DNA of 64,000 bases from JAXMAR01 sp046350295 (GCA_046350295.1 JAXMAR010000038.1:1-64000); one strand, 5' to 3'; shown: positions 25,262-35,775, numbered from the stretch's first letter. Notes: generated from the letters alone by a model not told the origin. Numbers and translations are program-made.

Positions 25262-26719
25262 TCACGCCAACACATCCCGCACCACCTCGCCGGCCACGTC
25301 CGTCAAACGGAAATCGCGGCCGTTGTAGCGATGTGTCAGCCGCAAATGGTCCAGGCCCAGTAGATGGAGGATCGTCGCGTGCAGGTCGTTGACGCTGACG
25401 CGATCTTCGACCGCGCGGTGGCCCAACTCGTCCGTGGCGCCGTGGCTGTAGCCCGCCCTGACGCCTGCGCCCGCCATCCAGACGGTGAAGGCGTGCGGGT
25501 TATGATCGCGACCTGTGCCGCCGCGCTGCACTAATGGCAGTCGGCCGAACTCGCCGCCCCAGATGACGAGGGTTTCTTCGAGGAGGCCGCGCGATTCGAG
25601 GTCTTGAAGGAGGCCGGCGATAGGGAGGTCGGTCTCCCCCGCGAAGCCGGTGTGGTTGGCGGCGATGTTCTGGTGGCCGTCCCAGCTTCGTTCGTTTTCT
25701 TCGCCGCCCGAGTAGATCTGGACGAAGCGGACGCCGCGCTCGACGAGGCGGCGGGCCATGAGGCATTGGCGGGAGAAGTGGTCGCAGCGGCGGTCGCCGA
25801 TGCCGTAGAGGCGTTTGGTGGCGTCCGACTCGGCTTCCCAGTTGAGGGCTTCGGGAGCGGCCATCTGCATGCGGAAGGCGAGCTCGAAGCTCTCGATGCG
25901 CGCGGAGAGCTCGGTATCGTGCGGGTTGGCTTCGAGGCGGGAGCGCTGGAGGCGATGAAGCAGGTCGAGCTGGTTGCGTTGATGGCGCTCGCTCATGCCG
26001 GCGGGGCGGTCGAGGTTGTCGATGGGCGCCCCCTGGTTCTTGAGGGCGGTCCCCTGGAAGATGCTCGGCAAAAAGCCGGAGCCCCAGTTCTGGGCGTAGC
26101 CCTTGGGCAGACCACGGCCGAGCGTGTCGTACATGACGACGAAGGCGGGCAGGTTCTGGCTGACCGTGCCGAGGCCGTAGACGGTCCAGGCGCCGACGCA
26201 GGGGAAGCCCATGCGCGTCATGCCGGTGTTGATCTTGAGCAGAGCCGGCGAATGGTTGTTGGAGTCGGTCCAGCAGGAATGCAGGAACGCCATCTTGTCG
26301 ACGTGCCGGGCCATGTTCGGAAAGATGTCGGAGACCCAGTGGCCGCACTTGCCGTGGCGGGCGAAGCGAAACGGCGAGCGCATGATCGGCCCGACCTGAT
26401 CACGGAAGAACCCGGTATCGCGATCGAAGCCGCGCAGCTCCTGCCCGTTGCGCCGCTCCAGTTCGGGCTTGTAGTCCCAGGTATCGACATGGCTCGGCCC
26501 GCCGTTCATGAACAGCCAGATGACCGACTTCGCCTTGGCGGCAAAGTGCCCGGGCCGCGGCAGCATCGGATTGACGACGGGCGGAACGTCGCCGCGCGCC
26601 TGGCCGCCGAGGAGGTCGGCGAGAGCGAGGAGGCCGAAACCGGCGCCGGCCTTGGCGAGGAAATGGCGGCGGGTCGGGTAGGCGGGATGGGGGGCGGCGA
26701 AGAGGCGGGGGAGGTCCAT
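25262..26719 (-). CDS. DUF1501 family protein, Tat-exported (second copy)
   Basis: A 485-residue DUF1501 protein. Its twin-arginine signal is TRRHFLAKAGAGFGLLALAD. Family stretches include SVIWLFMNGGPSHVDTWDYK, the MAFLHSCWTDSNNHSPAL segment and VIWGGEFGRLPLVQRGGTGR, followed by DHNPHAFTVWMAG. It is a different subtype from the copy at 12671-14035 (WGGEFGRLP against MGEFGRTP), so the two are not a recent duplication. No DUF1549/1553 partner lies next to it. The start at 26719 gives a short leader before the twin arginines. Enzymatic role unknown. Confidence 0.9.
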   Translation of the reverse strand: MDLPRLFAAPHPAYPTRRHFLAKAGAGFGLLALADLLGGQARGDVPPVVNPMLPRPGHFAAKAKSVIWLFMNGGPSHVDTWDYKPELERRNGQELRGFDRDTGFFRDQVGPIMRSPFRFARHGKCGHWVSDIFPNMARHVDKMAFLHSCWTDSNNHSPALLKINTGMTRMGFPCVGAWTVYGLGTVSQNLPAFVVMYDTLGRGLPKGYAQNWGSGFLPSIFQGTALKNQGAPIDNLDRPAGMSERHQRNQLDLLHRLQRSRLEANPHDTELSARIESFELAFRMQMAAPEALNWEAESDATKRLYGIGDRRCDHFSRQCLMARRLVERGVRFVQIYSGGEENERSWDGHQNIAANHTGFAGETDLPIAGLLQDLESRGLLEETLVIWGGEFGRLPLVQRGGTGRDHNPHAFTVWMAGAGVRAGYSHGATDELGHRAVEDRVSVNDLHATILHLLGLDHLRLTHRYNGRDFRLTDVAGEVVRDVLA

Positions 26720-26834
26720 GGCGGGTGCTCGGTGAGGAAGCCGTTGCTTTTCGCTTTTTTCATCGTCCTGGATGGGGTGGAGGTGGTCAAGGGGAAGGAT
26801 TGACAAACCGAGTCGTCTGACGTCTAACGAAACC

Positions 26835-27299
26835 TCAGGCGCCGGTGGTTATCGATGCCTCGTATTCCTCGATGCACAGGCCCACCAAGGATGCAATGGG
26901 GCGATCCGATCCCGTCAAAAGCGAGATGGTGGGGTAAAGCCAACGGACATCCTCCTCCGAGGTGGGAAATAGACTCCGTGCCAAGTCCCAGCAAAAATGG
27001 GCAAGGGCGGTTTGCGCGTCATCTCGATTTGGTCGATACCAAATCTCCTCGGATTTCCGCTGGAGCGATTCGCTCTCGGGCAGGGTTAGGCGCCAACTTT
27101 CGAGCATTTCGAGATCTGCCTTGATCTGGTTCCTGTGGGGGGTCTCAGAGAGATCGAGCAACCGACGGATGCAACGGAAGGCCCAATCGAGAGCGACAGA
27201 ATCGGAGCGTTCACGTAGAGACTTGACCAGCGGAGCGGGCCAGTTGATCTTCCACTCGCTTTCGAGCAAATCGCGAACTTGGTCGACTGGCGTTTGCAT
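26835..27299 (-). CDS. Protein of unknown function
   Basis: A 154-residue, mostly helical protein with no recognised family. The pattern includes VDQVRDLLESEWKINWPAPL and ALDWAFRCIRRLLDLSETPH, then YRPNRDDAQTALAHFCWDLA. It has no signal peptide or membrane segment. It is divergent from the gene at 27352, with 52 bases between starts. Codon choice resembles coding sequence rather than a shadow frame, and no overlapping gene competes for the region. It may belong with the neighbouring small genes of unknown function. Confidence 0.55.
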   Translation of the reverse strand: MQTPVDQVRDLLESEWKINWPAPLVKSLRERSDSVALDWAFRCIRRLLDLSETPHRNQIKADLEMLESWRLTLPESESLQRKSEEIWYRPNRDDAQTALAHFCWDLARSLFPTSEEDVRWLYPTISLLTGSDRPIASLVGLCIEEYEASITTGA

Positions 27300-27351
27300 C
27301 TCGATCGGTCGAGAAAGGTCAAGTCACGCCCAGCAGTCATTGTACAATGGC

Positions 27352-27711
27352 ATGGCAGATCGCCTTATATCCGCCTGGAGAGTCGCCATGGTGCACCTTT
27401 CCGCCGATACCGCCGAAGCCATCGGCGGTCTTGTCGCTCGCTTGTTGCGGCAATGGCGTGAGGAAACAAGATACCTATCATCGAGCACCGCGATGACGGG
27501 GAATGTCGCCTATCTCGATCTCATCGCGCTCGGGCCTGTCGCTCTGCCGTTCCTTTTTCGGGACATCGAGCAGACGGGGGACGGGCATTTGTCCAAGGCG
27601 CTCACGGAGATCACCGGCGCTCATCCTGTGCCTGCGGAGGAACGAGGACATGTTCGCAAGGTCGCAGAGCGGTGGTTGCACTGGGCCAGGGAGAATGGCT
27701 ACCAATGGTAG
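27352..27711 (+). CDS. Small protein, first gene of a two-gene unit
   Basis: A 119-residue protein. Its C-terminal half (LIALGPVALPFLFRDIEQTG, then ALTEITGAHPVPAEERGHVR and AERWLHWARENGYQW) looks like a conserved family that I recall only as hypothetical proteins in cyanobacteria and planctomycetes. The start is the ATG at 27352 or the one at 27388 (VHLSADTAEAIGG). The stop TAG at 27709 lies inside the start region of the next gene (ATGGTAG), so the two are translationally coupled. Function unknown. No signal peptide, so it is cytoplasmic. Confidence 0.65.
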   Translation: MADRLISAWRVAMVHLSADTAEAIGGLVARLLRQWREETRYLSSSTAMTGNVAYLDLIALGPVALPFLFRDIEQTGDGHLSKALTEITGAHPVPAEERGHVRKVAERWLHWARENGYQW

Positions 27712-28166
27712 AAGGTCTCGAAGCAATTTTCCCCGGTCTACGGGATACGGTCTTTCATGTGACGAGTCCCGCTACGGGCGATTACAACTGCATCGCGTGG
27801 GCCGTGGGAGAGACAACGCGCTGGTGGTGGCCGGACGCGGATACGGATAACGACGCACTCTATTGGCCCGCCGGCGTTGAGTTGGAGACGACATTGGCCG
27901 CATTCGCGACCGCGTTCTCCGGGCGCGGGTATTCGTCGGGCACAAGCGAAGCGTTTGAACCAGGAGTCGAGAAGATCGCGCTATTCGCCAAAGACGGGAT
28001 TCCGACCCACGCGGCGCGGCAACTTCCGAATGGGCGTTGGACCAGCAAACTGGGACGGGCAGAGGATGTCGAGCACGACTTGCACGCGTTGAGCGGAGAA
28101 CTGTACGGGACGGTGGCGATGGTGCTGAAACGCGCCGCGCCAGGGAATTCGACAGAGACGGGATAA
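27705..28166 (+). CDS. DUF7689-like protein with conserved Cys and His
   Basis: A 153-residue protein. Notable stretches are DYNCIAWAVGETTRWWWPDA, PGVEKIALFAKDG and PTHAARQLPNGRWTSKLGRA, then a LYGTVAMVLKR end. The Cys in YNCIA and the His in THAA recur in the exported protein at 36044, where the spacing and neighbouring residues are similar. A papain-like or NlpC-like catalytic pair is possible but unproven. The start at 27705 overlaps the preceding stop. No signal peptide is seen. Confidence 0.72.
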   Translation: MVEGLEAIFPGLRDTVFHVTSPATGDYNCIAWAVGETTRWWWPDADTDNDALYWPAGVELETTLAAFATAFSGRGYSSGTSEAFEPGVEKIALFAKDGIPTHAARQLPNGRWTSKLGRAEDVEHDLHALSGELYGTVAMVLKRAAPGNSTETG

Positions 28167-28247
28167 AGCATGCCTTCCTTGCGTTTCCGCCACGCGCTCA
28201 CTACCCTGTTGATAGTGACCGCCCATGTCCCGTCGTGAGCGACGCCG

Positions 28248-30904
28248 ATGCGTGCCTCCTTTTCCTTCGTCATCCTCCTCTTCCTGCCCGGCCTTCTTTG
28301 CGCCGGCGACGCCCTGCAAGACGCGCGCAAGAGCTGGCTGCGCGGCAATTACGGCGAGGCGCGCGAGCAATACCAGGAGTTGACCAAGGACGCCAAGACG
28401 CGCCCGGCCGCGGTCATCGGCGTCAGCAAGTGCTTCGAGAGCGTCGGCCGCTATGAGGAAGCGCAGAAAACCATCGAGCAGGCGCTCAAGGACCTGAAGG
28501 ACGATCCGGACCTGCTCGCCCGCCATGCCGAGACGCTCTATCTGCGCGGCAAGTGGGACGAGGCGGGCAAGGCGGCGGAGAAGGCGATCGCGGCACGCGA
28601 CGAGAACTTCCTGGCTCGCTGGGTCCGCGGCAACCTGCTCAAGGACAAGGGGAAGTGGAGCGAGGCGGACGAGGAGTTTCGCTGGTTCGTCAAGACCTAC
28701 ACGCGGCGCGAGAACGACGATATGCCGATCGCCGACCTCGACGACCTGCGCCTCGTCGGCTTGGCCGCTCTCGAATACGCCCGCCTGCACCACATCACGG
28801 ATCAGTTCCCGTTCATCCTCGAAGAGGTCTTCGATTTCTCGATCAAGAAGGACAAGCTCTACTGGCCCGCCGAGTACGCGGCCGGCCGGCTCTATCTCGA
28901 GAAGTTCAACAAGGCGGCGGCGAGCAAGGCGCTCGACAAGGTGCTCGCCATCAACCCGCGCTCGGCCGAGGCGCTGGCGGCCAAGGGCATGGCGGCGATG
29001 CAGCGTCTGGAGATCAAGGACGCGGAGGATCTGGCCGAGGTGGCCCTCAAGATCAATCCTTCGCTCACCGCGCGCGGCTTCGGGCGGACGTGAGCTTCTT
29101 CGCCGGCGAGTACGAGCCGGGCGCTCAAGGACCTCGAGCTGGCCCGCGCGGTCAACCCGCGCGAGGAGGGGAGACGCTCGCCCTCCTCGCCGCCGTCCAC
29201 CTCGTCAAGCGCGACGCCAAGGCGCTGCAAGGCGTCATCGACGAGGTCGAGAAGCAGAGCGCCAAGCCGGCCGTCTTCTATTACGAGTTGGCCGAGACCA
29301 TCGACCGCCGCAAGCTCTACGACGACTCGGAAAAGTACTACAAGAAGGCCATCGACCTGGAGCCGCGCCTGCCCGGCCCGCTCGCCGGCCTGGGCATGCT
29401 CTACATGCGCCTGGGCAAGGAGGACGAGGGCCGCAAGATCCTCGACAAGGCGTTCGAGGCCGACGAGTACAACCTGCGCATCGACAATACCCTGCGCGTT
29501 CTCAAGCACCTCGATACGTACGAAACGCTGAAGACCGACCACTTCATCATCCGCTACGACAAGAAGAATGACACGGTCCTCGCTCGCGTCATGGCGAAGT
29601 ATCTCGAGGAGATGTACGACGAGTTCGCCAAGAAGTTCGACTACCGGCCCAAGGAGCCGATCCTGATCGAGGTCTTCAATCGCCACGACATGTTCAGCGG
29701 CCGGATCGTCCAGCTTCCGGACCTGCACACGATCGGCGCCTCGACGGGCAAGATGTTCGCCATGGTCTCGCCGCACGATACTGCCAAGATCATTCGCCAG
29801 CCCTTCAACTGGAATCGCGTGCTGCGGCATGAGCTGGTGCACGTTTTCAACCTGGAGCAGACGAATTTCCGCATTCCGCACTGGTACACCGAAGGCCTCG
29901 CCGTCCTGCTGGAGGGCTCGAAGCCGCCGCCGCGCTGGAACAACCTGGTCGCCGCGAAGATGAAGGCCAAGGACCTCTTGAACCTCGACAACGTCCTCCT
30001 CGGCTTCATCCGCCCGCGCAACCCGGACCAGTGGGACCAGGCCTACATGCAAAGCCTGCTCTATGTCCAGTACCTGGACAAGAAGTACGGCGCCAAGGCG
30101 ATCGGCGAGTTGCTCGCGGCCTATCAAAGCGGGATGGAAACGGACGAAGCGCTGCTCAAGACCTTCAAGGTCAGCAAGGCGGACTTCGAGAAGGGCTACC
30201 ACGCTTTTCTGGAGGAGCGCTTGCCCAAAGACGTGGTGAAGGCCGCTCCGACGTTCGGCAGCCTTCGGGCCGTGAAGGAGGCGTATGAGAAGGACCCGAA
30301 AAACCCGGACCTGGCGGCGCTCCTGGGGGAGCGCTACTACAATCTCGGCAATCGCGAGGAGGCCCGGAAGCTGGCGGACCTCGCGCTCGACCTCAAGAAG
30401 TTCCACCCGCTCGGCGTTTACGTCAAGGCGCTGGTCCTCTCGGACGGCGGCGACATGGACACCGCTTTTGACCTCCTGTCCACGGCGATCACTGAAAAGG
30501 CAAGCGAGCTGAAGCCGTTGCGTCTCCTGGGCAAGCTCTACTTCGAGCGCAAAAAGTACGATGACGCGGCTCGCATCTACGAGCGTTGCCGGGAGCTGGA
30601 CCCCTTCGACACGAGCTGGCTAGCGACGCTGGCCCGCGTCTACAAGCAAGGCGGCAAGGACGACAAGCTGCTCGGCGTCTTGAAAGAGCTGGCCGACGCG
30701 ACGCCGGACGACCTGGCGACACGCAAGCAGATCGCGGCCATGGAGCAAAAGGCGGGAAATCAGGCGGAAGTGGAAAAATACGCGCGCCAGGCGCTGGAGA
30801 TCGACGTACTGGACAAGGCGGCGCAGACGCTGTTCCTCGACGCCTTGACCGCCCAGGGGAAGAACGCGGAGGAGAAAACCTGGCGCAAACTGCTGGAACC
30901 GTGA
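28248..30904 (+). CDS. Exported TPR protein with a gluzincin-like metallopeptidase domain; frame-disrupted
   Basis: An exported protein of about 880 residues if read through. It has a signal peptide (MRASFSFVILLFLPGLLCAG) and TPR helices on both sides of a peptidase MA-like domain. The metal site is HELVHVFN at about 29829, followed by WYTEGLAVLLEG with the expected third ligand Glu. The frame changes three times within about 100 bases: the initial frame ends at 29093, yet LRADVSFFAGEYEP (from about 29073), ALKDLELARAVNPREE (29121) and ETLALLAAVHL (29171) lie in frames that alternate. All carry the expected TPR sequence, so these are small indels rather than two genes. They may be real decay or assembly error. 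Both the TPR and peptidase parts are otherwise intact. Confidence 0.82.
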
Positions 30905-30910
30905 AACGTT

Positions 30911-30999
30911 CCTAATCTTAATCGTAATCATAATCGTAATCTGTCGAACCAAAACAGGTCACGATTAAGATTAAGATTATGATTAGGATTAGGATTAGG
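30911..30999. repeat. Hexanucleotide-repeat hairpin (GATTAN)
   Basis: Left arm 30911-30942 is made of TAATCN units and right arm 30968-30999 of GATTAN units; they pair at 29 of 32 positions around a 25-base loop. The right side continues with further GATTAG units to about 31016. It lies right after the TPR gene and before the MazG-like gene. Confidence 0.8.
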
Positions 31000-31043
31000 A
31001 TTAGAATTAGGATTGGATCGGGCGACATGAACGTTAACCGACA

Positions 31044-31349
31044 ATGGGTATGACTCTTTCCGACTTGCAACGCATCATCCGCGAGACGTATGACGCCAAG
31101 GATCGCAAACGCGGCGTCGAGGGAACGTTCATGTGGTTCACCGAGGAGGTCGGCGAGCTGGCCACGGCCTTGCGCAGCGGCAGCGACGAGGAGCGCAGCC
31201 TCGAGTTCGCCGATGTCCTCGCCTGGCTCGCGACCCTGGCTAACTGCGTCGGCGTCGATCTCGATGAGGCCGTGGAGCGGAAATACGGCAAAGGATGTCC
31301 CGGTTGCGGCCAAGTTCCTTGCCGTTGCGATCAGGCGGAGAAACCTTAG
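31044..31349 (+). CDS. MazG-like nucleotide pyrophosphohydrolase
   Basis: A 101-residue all-alpha MazG-like protein. The metal-binding motif is visible as FTEEVGELATAL followed by LEFADVLAWLATLANCVGVD, matching the EExxE...ExxD arrangement of the family. Members hydrolyse (d)NTPs to monophosphates and pyrophosphate. The C-terminus is an unusual short Cys-rich tail (GCPGCGQVPCRC), a possible zinc site. The start is ATG 31044 or 31050; no clear ribosome site separates them. It is followed by a palindromic repeat and the membrane protein at 31442. Confidence 0.82.
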   Translation: MGMTLSDLQRIIRETYDAKDRKRGVEGTFMWFTEEVGELATALRSGSDEERSLEFADVLAWLATLANCVGVDLDEAVERKYGKGCPGCGQVPCRCDQAEKP

Positions 31350-31379
31350 TTTTGGACGCGCATTCTTTTTAAAGGTCAA

Positions 31380-31417
31380 GTCCGCCCCGGTTCTGCGAAC
31401 CGGGGCTAAACGGAGCG
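31380..31417 (+). repeat. Dispersed palindromic repeat, best-preserved copy
   Basis: GCCCCGGTTC, TGC and GAACCGGGGC make a perfect 10-bp stem with a 3-base loop, followed by TAAACGGAGCG. The GGAG inside its 3' end could serve as the ribosome site of the next gene. It is also in position to terminate the MazG-like transcript. Confidence 0.8.
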
Positions 31418-31441
31418 CTCGCCATTCGCCTTCATGTCTGT

Positions 31442-33786
31442 TTGATTCTCGGCCTTCTCGGTCTCGCGCAGGGCGCCTGGGCGCAGCAGTCGCTTCGCAT
31501 CGAGTCCGTCCGCGTCGGCTACGAGCCGCTCGGGTCCGACAACATCCCGCGCATGAAAGTCGGCATGTGGGCGCCGGTCCACGTCACGCTTGCCGCGGGC
31601 AAGGAAGGCGCCGCCGCCGCCCGCATCCAGATCGAGACCAACGACAGCGAGGACGCCGCCACCGTTTACACCATCGAGGCGCCTCCCCTGATTGCCGGCG
31701 CCTCCCGAACCTTCCTTGGCTACACGCGCACGGGCAACCTCGGCAGCGGCGTCAAAGTGAGCGTCGTCCAGGACGGCCGGACCGTGGCCCAGGAGACAAC
31801 GTCGCTGCGCGCCCCGAACCTCGGCTCGCTTCTGGTCCTCAGCGCCGGCGGCAAGATCGACGCGCTGGAAGGCGCCATGGAGATGATGAGCGGCAAGGTC
31901 GACCCCCTCAGCGGCGATCACATATTGACCAAGTTTGCCGCGATGGAAACCGAGGCGACGAGCCTGCCGGAGCTCGGCTTCGGCTACGACGGCGTTGACC
32001 TGGTGATCCTGTGCGGCGGTGAAACGTTTCTCAAGGAGTTGAGTGCCGATTCGAAACGTCTCGAAGCGCTCTCTTCGTACGTGCGCAACGGCGGGCATCT
32101 TGTCGTTCCCATCGCGCCGGCGCAACAAGCTCTCGTGCATGACCTGCTCGCCGCCAAGGCCTGGTCGCCACCCCTGCCGGTCGTGCCACCACGTGCGAGC
32201 AGTGGCCTCAAATCACGCCGTCTCTTCGAGGTCGAAAGCTGGGCGCAGGCGGAAGGAAGGCCCTTCGAGGACGCACGCGGCAATCTTTCCCTGGCAACGC
32301 TCGATCCGGGCGGCGTCGCGCCCGGTGTCTGGGACGTCTTCGTCCGGGCTGAAACGGGCGCGGGACGGGCGCCGTTGCTCGCCCGCATGCCGTATGGATT
32401 GGGCAACATCACCCTCGTCGCCTTTTCACTTGATGAGGGGCCCTTCACGAAATGGTCCGGCCGCCGCGAGTTCCTCAAGGCCCTGATTACCAAGCTGACG
32501 CCGCGCGAGGCGAGCGTCAGCCGCGAGACGCGTGACCTCGCCCGTACCGACATCGCGGCCGAATTGCAGCGCACCCTGGATCAGTTCGACGTGCCGGTCG
32601 TCTCCTTCGGCCTCGTCGCCTTCTTCATCATTGTCTACATCCTCGTCATCGCCGCCCTCGACTACTTCGTCCTCAAGCTCGTCTTCGGCCGGCTGGAGCG
32701 GACGTGGCTGACGTTCCCGGTCATCGTCATCGCCGCGACGATCGCGGCGTATTACACGGCGGCCTTGTTGAAAGGACACGAACAGAGGATCAATCAGGTC
32801 GACCTTGTCGACGTGGACCTGCGCACCAACGTCAAGGCTTACGTGGTCGGACGATCGTTCTTCACGCTGTTCAGTCCGGAGATTCGACCGGGGACCGTCG
32901 GCCTGATACCCGACCGGAACTTCTGGGCGGAGAGTCCGTTGCGTTGGCGCGACAAAGCTGCACAAGTATCGTGGTTTGGGCGCCCGGATGCGGAAGCCTG
33001 GGGCATGGGCCGGCGCAGCTCGCAGGGCATTTTCCGCAAGCCCTATAGCTATGCCGCGGAAGCACGCGGCCTTGAAAAGGTACCCCTGGGTCGTTGGTCG
33101 ACGAAATCCTTCCAGGCGACCTGGGAGCACAGCGTCGAGGTTGGAGGGTTTGGGTTGGGAGGGCCGTATGCGGCGCCCTTCCACGCGTCGCTGTTCTATC
33201 ACCAGAAGCCGGTCGCCGGACGCGATGTCATCCTCTCGGGCACGTTTCGCAACAACCTGCCTGTCGACCTTCTGGACGTCTGGTTCATCTACGGCGACCG
33301 TGCCTTGCAGCTGGACAGGGCGATTCCGGCCGACGCCGAAGTGAAGGTCTCCTTCGACACGGGCCGGGATCTCGGCGCCTGGGCGTCGATCCCGGACGCC
33401 CCGGAAGTGGGCGCCGATTTCGGGGCGGGCAAGCCGCGCTTCGACGCGACCTCCGTCGTCAAGGCGATCATGTTCCACGACAAGACGCGCTTCGGCGGCG
33501 CCCAGAATCACGCGCTGCGCAACCTCGACCAGAGCTGGCGCCTGGAAGGGAAACTTCGCGCCGTCGGGACCGATACTTCTCTTCACGAAGTCATCGTCTA
33601 CGCCCGGCTCAAGCAACGCCACGGCAAGGCGGCGGACATCGTCAATAGCAAGGACCAGCCGCTGCCGACACGGCTCTGGCTCGGCGCCCTCCCCGGCGCC
33701 GGAACCCCGCCCGAGATCGAGGGGACGCTGACGCACGACACTTACCTCCGCATCTACCTCCCTGTCCATCCCGCGGAAAAGACTCC

Positions 33787-33790
<4 letters not shown>
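31442..33790 (+). CDS. Membrane protein with large extracytoplasmic domains, coupled to an ABC ATPase
   Basis: A 782-residue protein if started at TTG 31442. The N-terminus is a signal sequence (ILGLLGLAQGAWAQ), followed by about 350 beta-rich residues (VGMWAPVHVTLAAGKEGAAA) with a GATase-like stretch (GYDGVDLVILCGGETFLKEL). Two transmembrane segments near residues 390-450 precede a long C-terminal extracytoplasmic beta-rich part. An ATT codon at 31424 would give a better signal peptide (MRLHVCLILGLLGLAQGAWA) with GGAG 8 bases upstream. The stop overlaps the ATG of the ABC ATPase gene (ATGA at 33787), so both act together, perhaps as parts of an export or gliding-type system. I recognise no named family. 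Confidence 0.8.
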
Positions 33791-34722
<932 letters not shown>

Positions 34723-34729
34723 CGACACG

Positions 34730-35281
34730 ATGGCGTATGAGACCTACCAGCTTCGTCGCGCAAGCGACGAAGCGGTCGGCACGATGACGATGAACGAGCA
34801 CATCGAAGACCGCGAAGAGACGATCAGCGTCCAAGGTTCCTGGACGTTCGCTGACATCATGGAGGCGAACCGCTACTACCTGCGCAATCGCGTCGGTCGC
34901 TGGCTGATGTTCGCGACCGCGATTGGAGTTGCCGGATGGGAGATCATGACGGAGAGGAATCAAGGAATATCATGGATCTTCGTGCCACTCTTGTGTCTCT
35001 TCCTGGCCATAGCCGCTCCGACGATCGCTGGTCTGGGTGGTTGGTTTTTGAACACGAGCAAGTATCCGTTCACGCTCACTCTGACACCGGTACGAGTCTC
35101 TATTGAGGAGCAAGGCGTCGCCGTATCCTTCGAATGGCACGTGTTCAAAGGGTTCACCGAGAGCAAGAGCCTTTTTCTCGTGCATCTGGGCCTTGGCGAA
35201 CTGTTCCTCATACCGAAGCGTCTCCTCGAACCGGAGGATATCGACTGCGCTCGATGCTGGATCGCCCAGACGAGGCCGTAA
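34730..35281 (+). CDS. YcxB-like membrane protein
   Basis: A 183-residue protein with two transmembrane segments (around GRWLMFATAIGVAGWEI and FVPLLCLFLAIAAPTIAGLG) and a C-terminal domain (FTLTLTPVRVSIEEQGVAVS, then FEWHVFKGFTESKSLFLVHL and FLIPKRLLE). This arrangement fits the YcxB-like family of unknown function. The start at 34730 lies 8 bases after the ABC ATPase stop. The base composition is clearly lower in GC than the ABC gene. A fragment similar to the ABC gene follows at 35320, suggesting insertion of this gene. Confidence 0.75.
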   Translation: MAYETYQLRRASDEAVGTMTMNEHIEDREETISVQGSWTFADIMEANRYYLRNRVGRWLMFATAIGVAGWEIMTERNQGISWIFVPLLCLFLAIAAPTIAGLGGWFLNTSKYPFTLTLTPVRVSIEEQGVAVSFEWHVFKGFTESKSLFLVHLGLGELFLIPKRLLEPEDIDCARCWIAQTRP

Positions 35282-35291
35282 GCCGCTTTGC

Positions 35292-35353
35292 GAAGGCTAC
35301 GGGCCGAAGGCTACGGGCCATGCGAACGCGAACGGTGCTGACGGTGAGTGTCG
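35292..35353 (+). pseudogene. Relic of an ABC ATPase coding segment, with a tandem 14-mer
   Basis: Positions 35320-35353 match 34453-34486 inside the ABC ATPase gene at about 28 of 34 positions and encode MRTRTVLTVSV, against VRTRTVLTVMV in the gene. Directly before it GAAGGCTACGGGCC occurs twice in tandem (35292-35319). The segment is too short to function. Confidence 0.5.
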
Positions 35354-35361
35354 CTTCCCGG

Positions 35362-35775
35362 CTAACGTTCCTTCTCGAACGTGAGCGCTGTGCCGTCGCT
35401 ATCTGTCATCGTCAGGCGGTCGCCGTCGACAGTGATGTCCTCGACATGCGTCTTGCTGCCCGCCAGCGGCTCCTCCAAGAAGAGCGTCACGCGGTTGGCG
35501 CCCCCCACAATGTACGAGCCTTGGAAGCTCATCTTGACGATCCGGTAGGTCAACGTGCCGTCCTTGCCGAACTCCAAGCCTAGGATGCCGCCCGGGAGGT
35601 TTTTCCCCTTCACCACGCTCGGGATGGAAGTCCACTTCGTGCCCTCGATTTTCCCCTTGTTTCTGGAGAGGTAGGCGAAGGGGAAGCGAAAGGCGCCTGC
35701 CGCCTCGGGCGCAGCCGAATGGGCGGAGTGCAGCAGAATCACCCCGATGACGCCAAGCATGGTTGTTGCGCGCAT
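35362..35775 (-). CDS. Exported protein of unknown function
   Basis: A 137-residue protein with a signal peptide (MRATTMLGVIGVILLHSAHS). The mature part is beta-rich (KGKIEGTKWTSIPSVVKGKN, GGILGLEFGKDGTLTYRIVK) and ends in an acidic strand (VEDITVDGDRLTMTDSDGTA). The pattern is a small lipocalin- or TIGR03066-like beta barrel common in planctomycetes, but no family is certain. The stop converges with the relic at 35320-35353. It reads away from the gene at 36044, so the start regions are divergent (268 bases apart). Confidence 0.65.
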   Translation of the reverse strand: MRATTMLGVIGVILLHSAHSAAPEAAGAFRFPFAYLSRNKGKIEGTKWTSIPSVVKGKNLPGGILGLEFGKDGTLTYRIVKMSFQGSYIVGGANRVTLFLEEPLAGSKTHVEDITVDGDRLTMTDSDGTALTFEKER

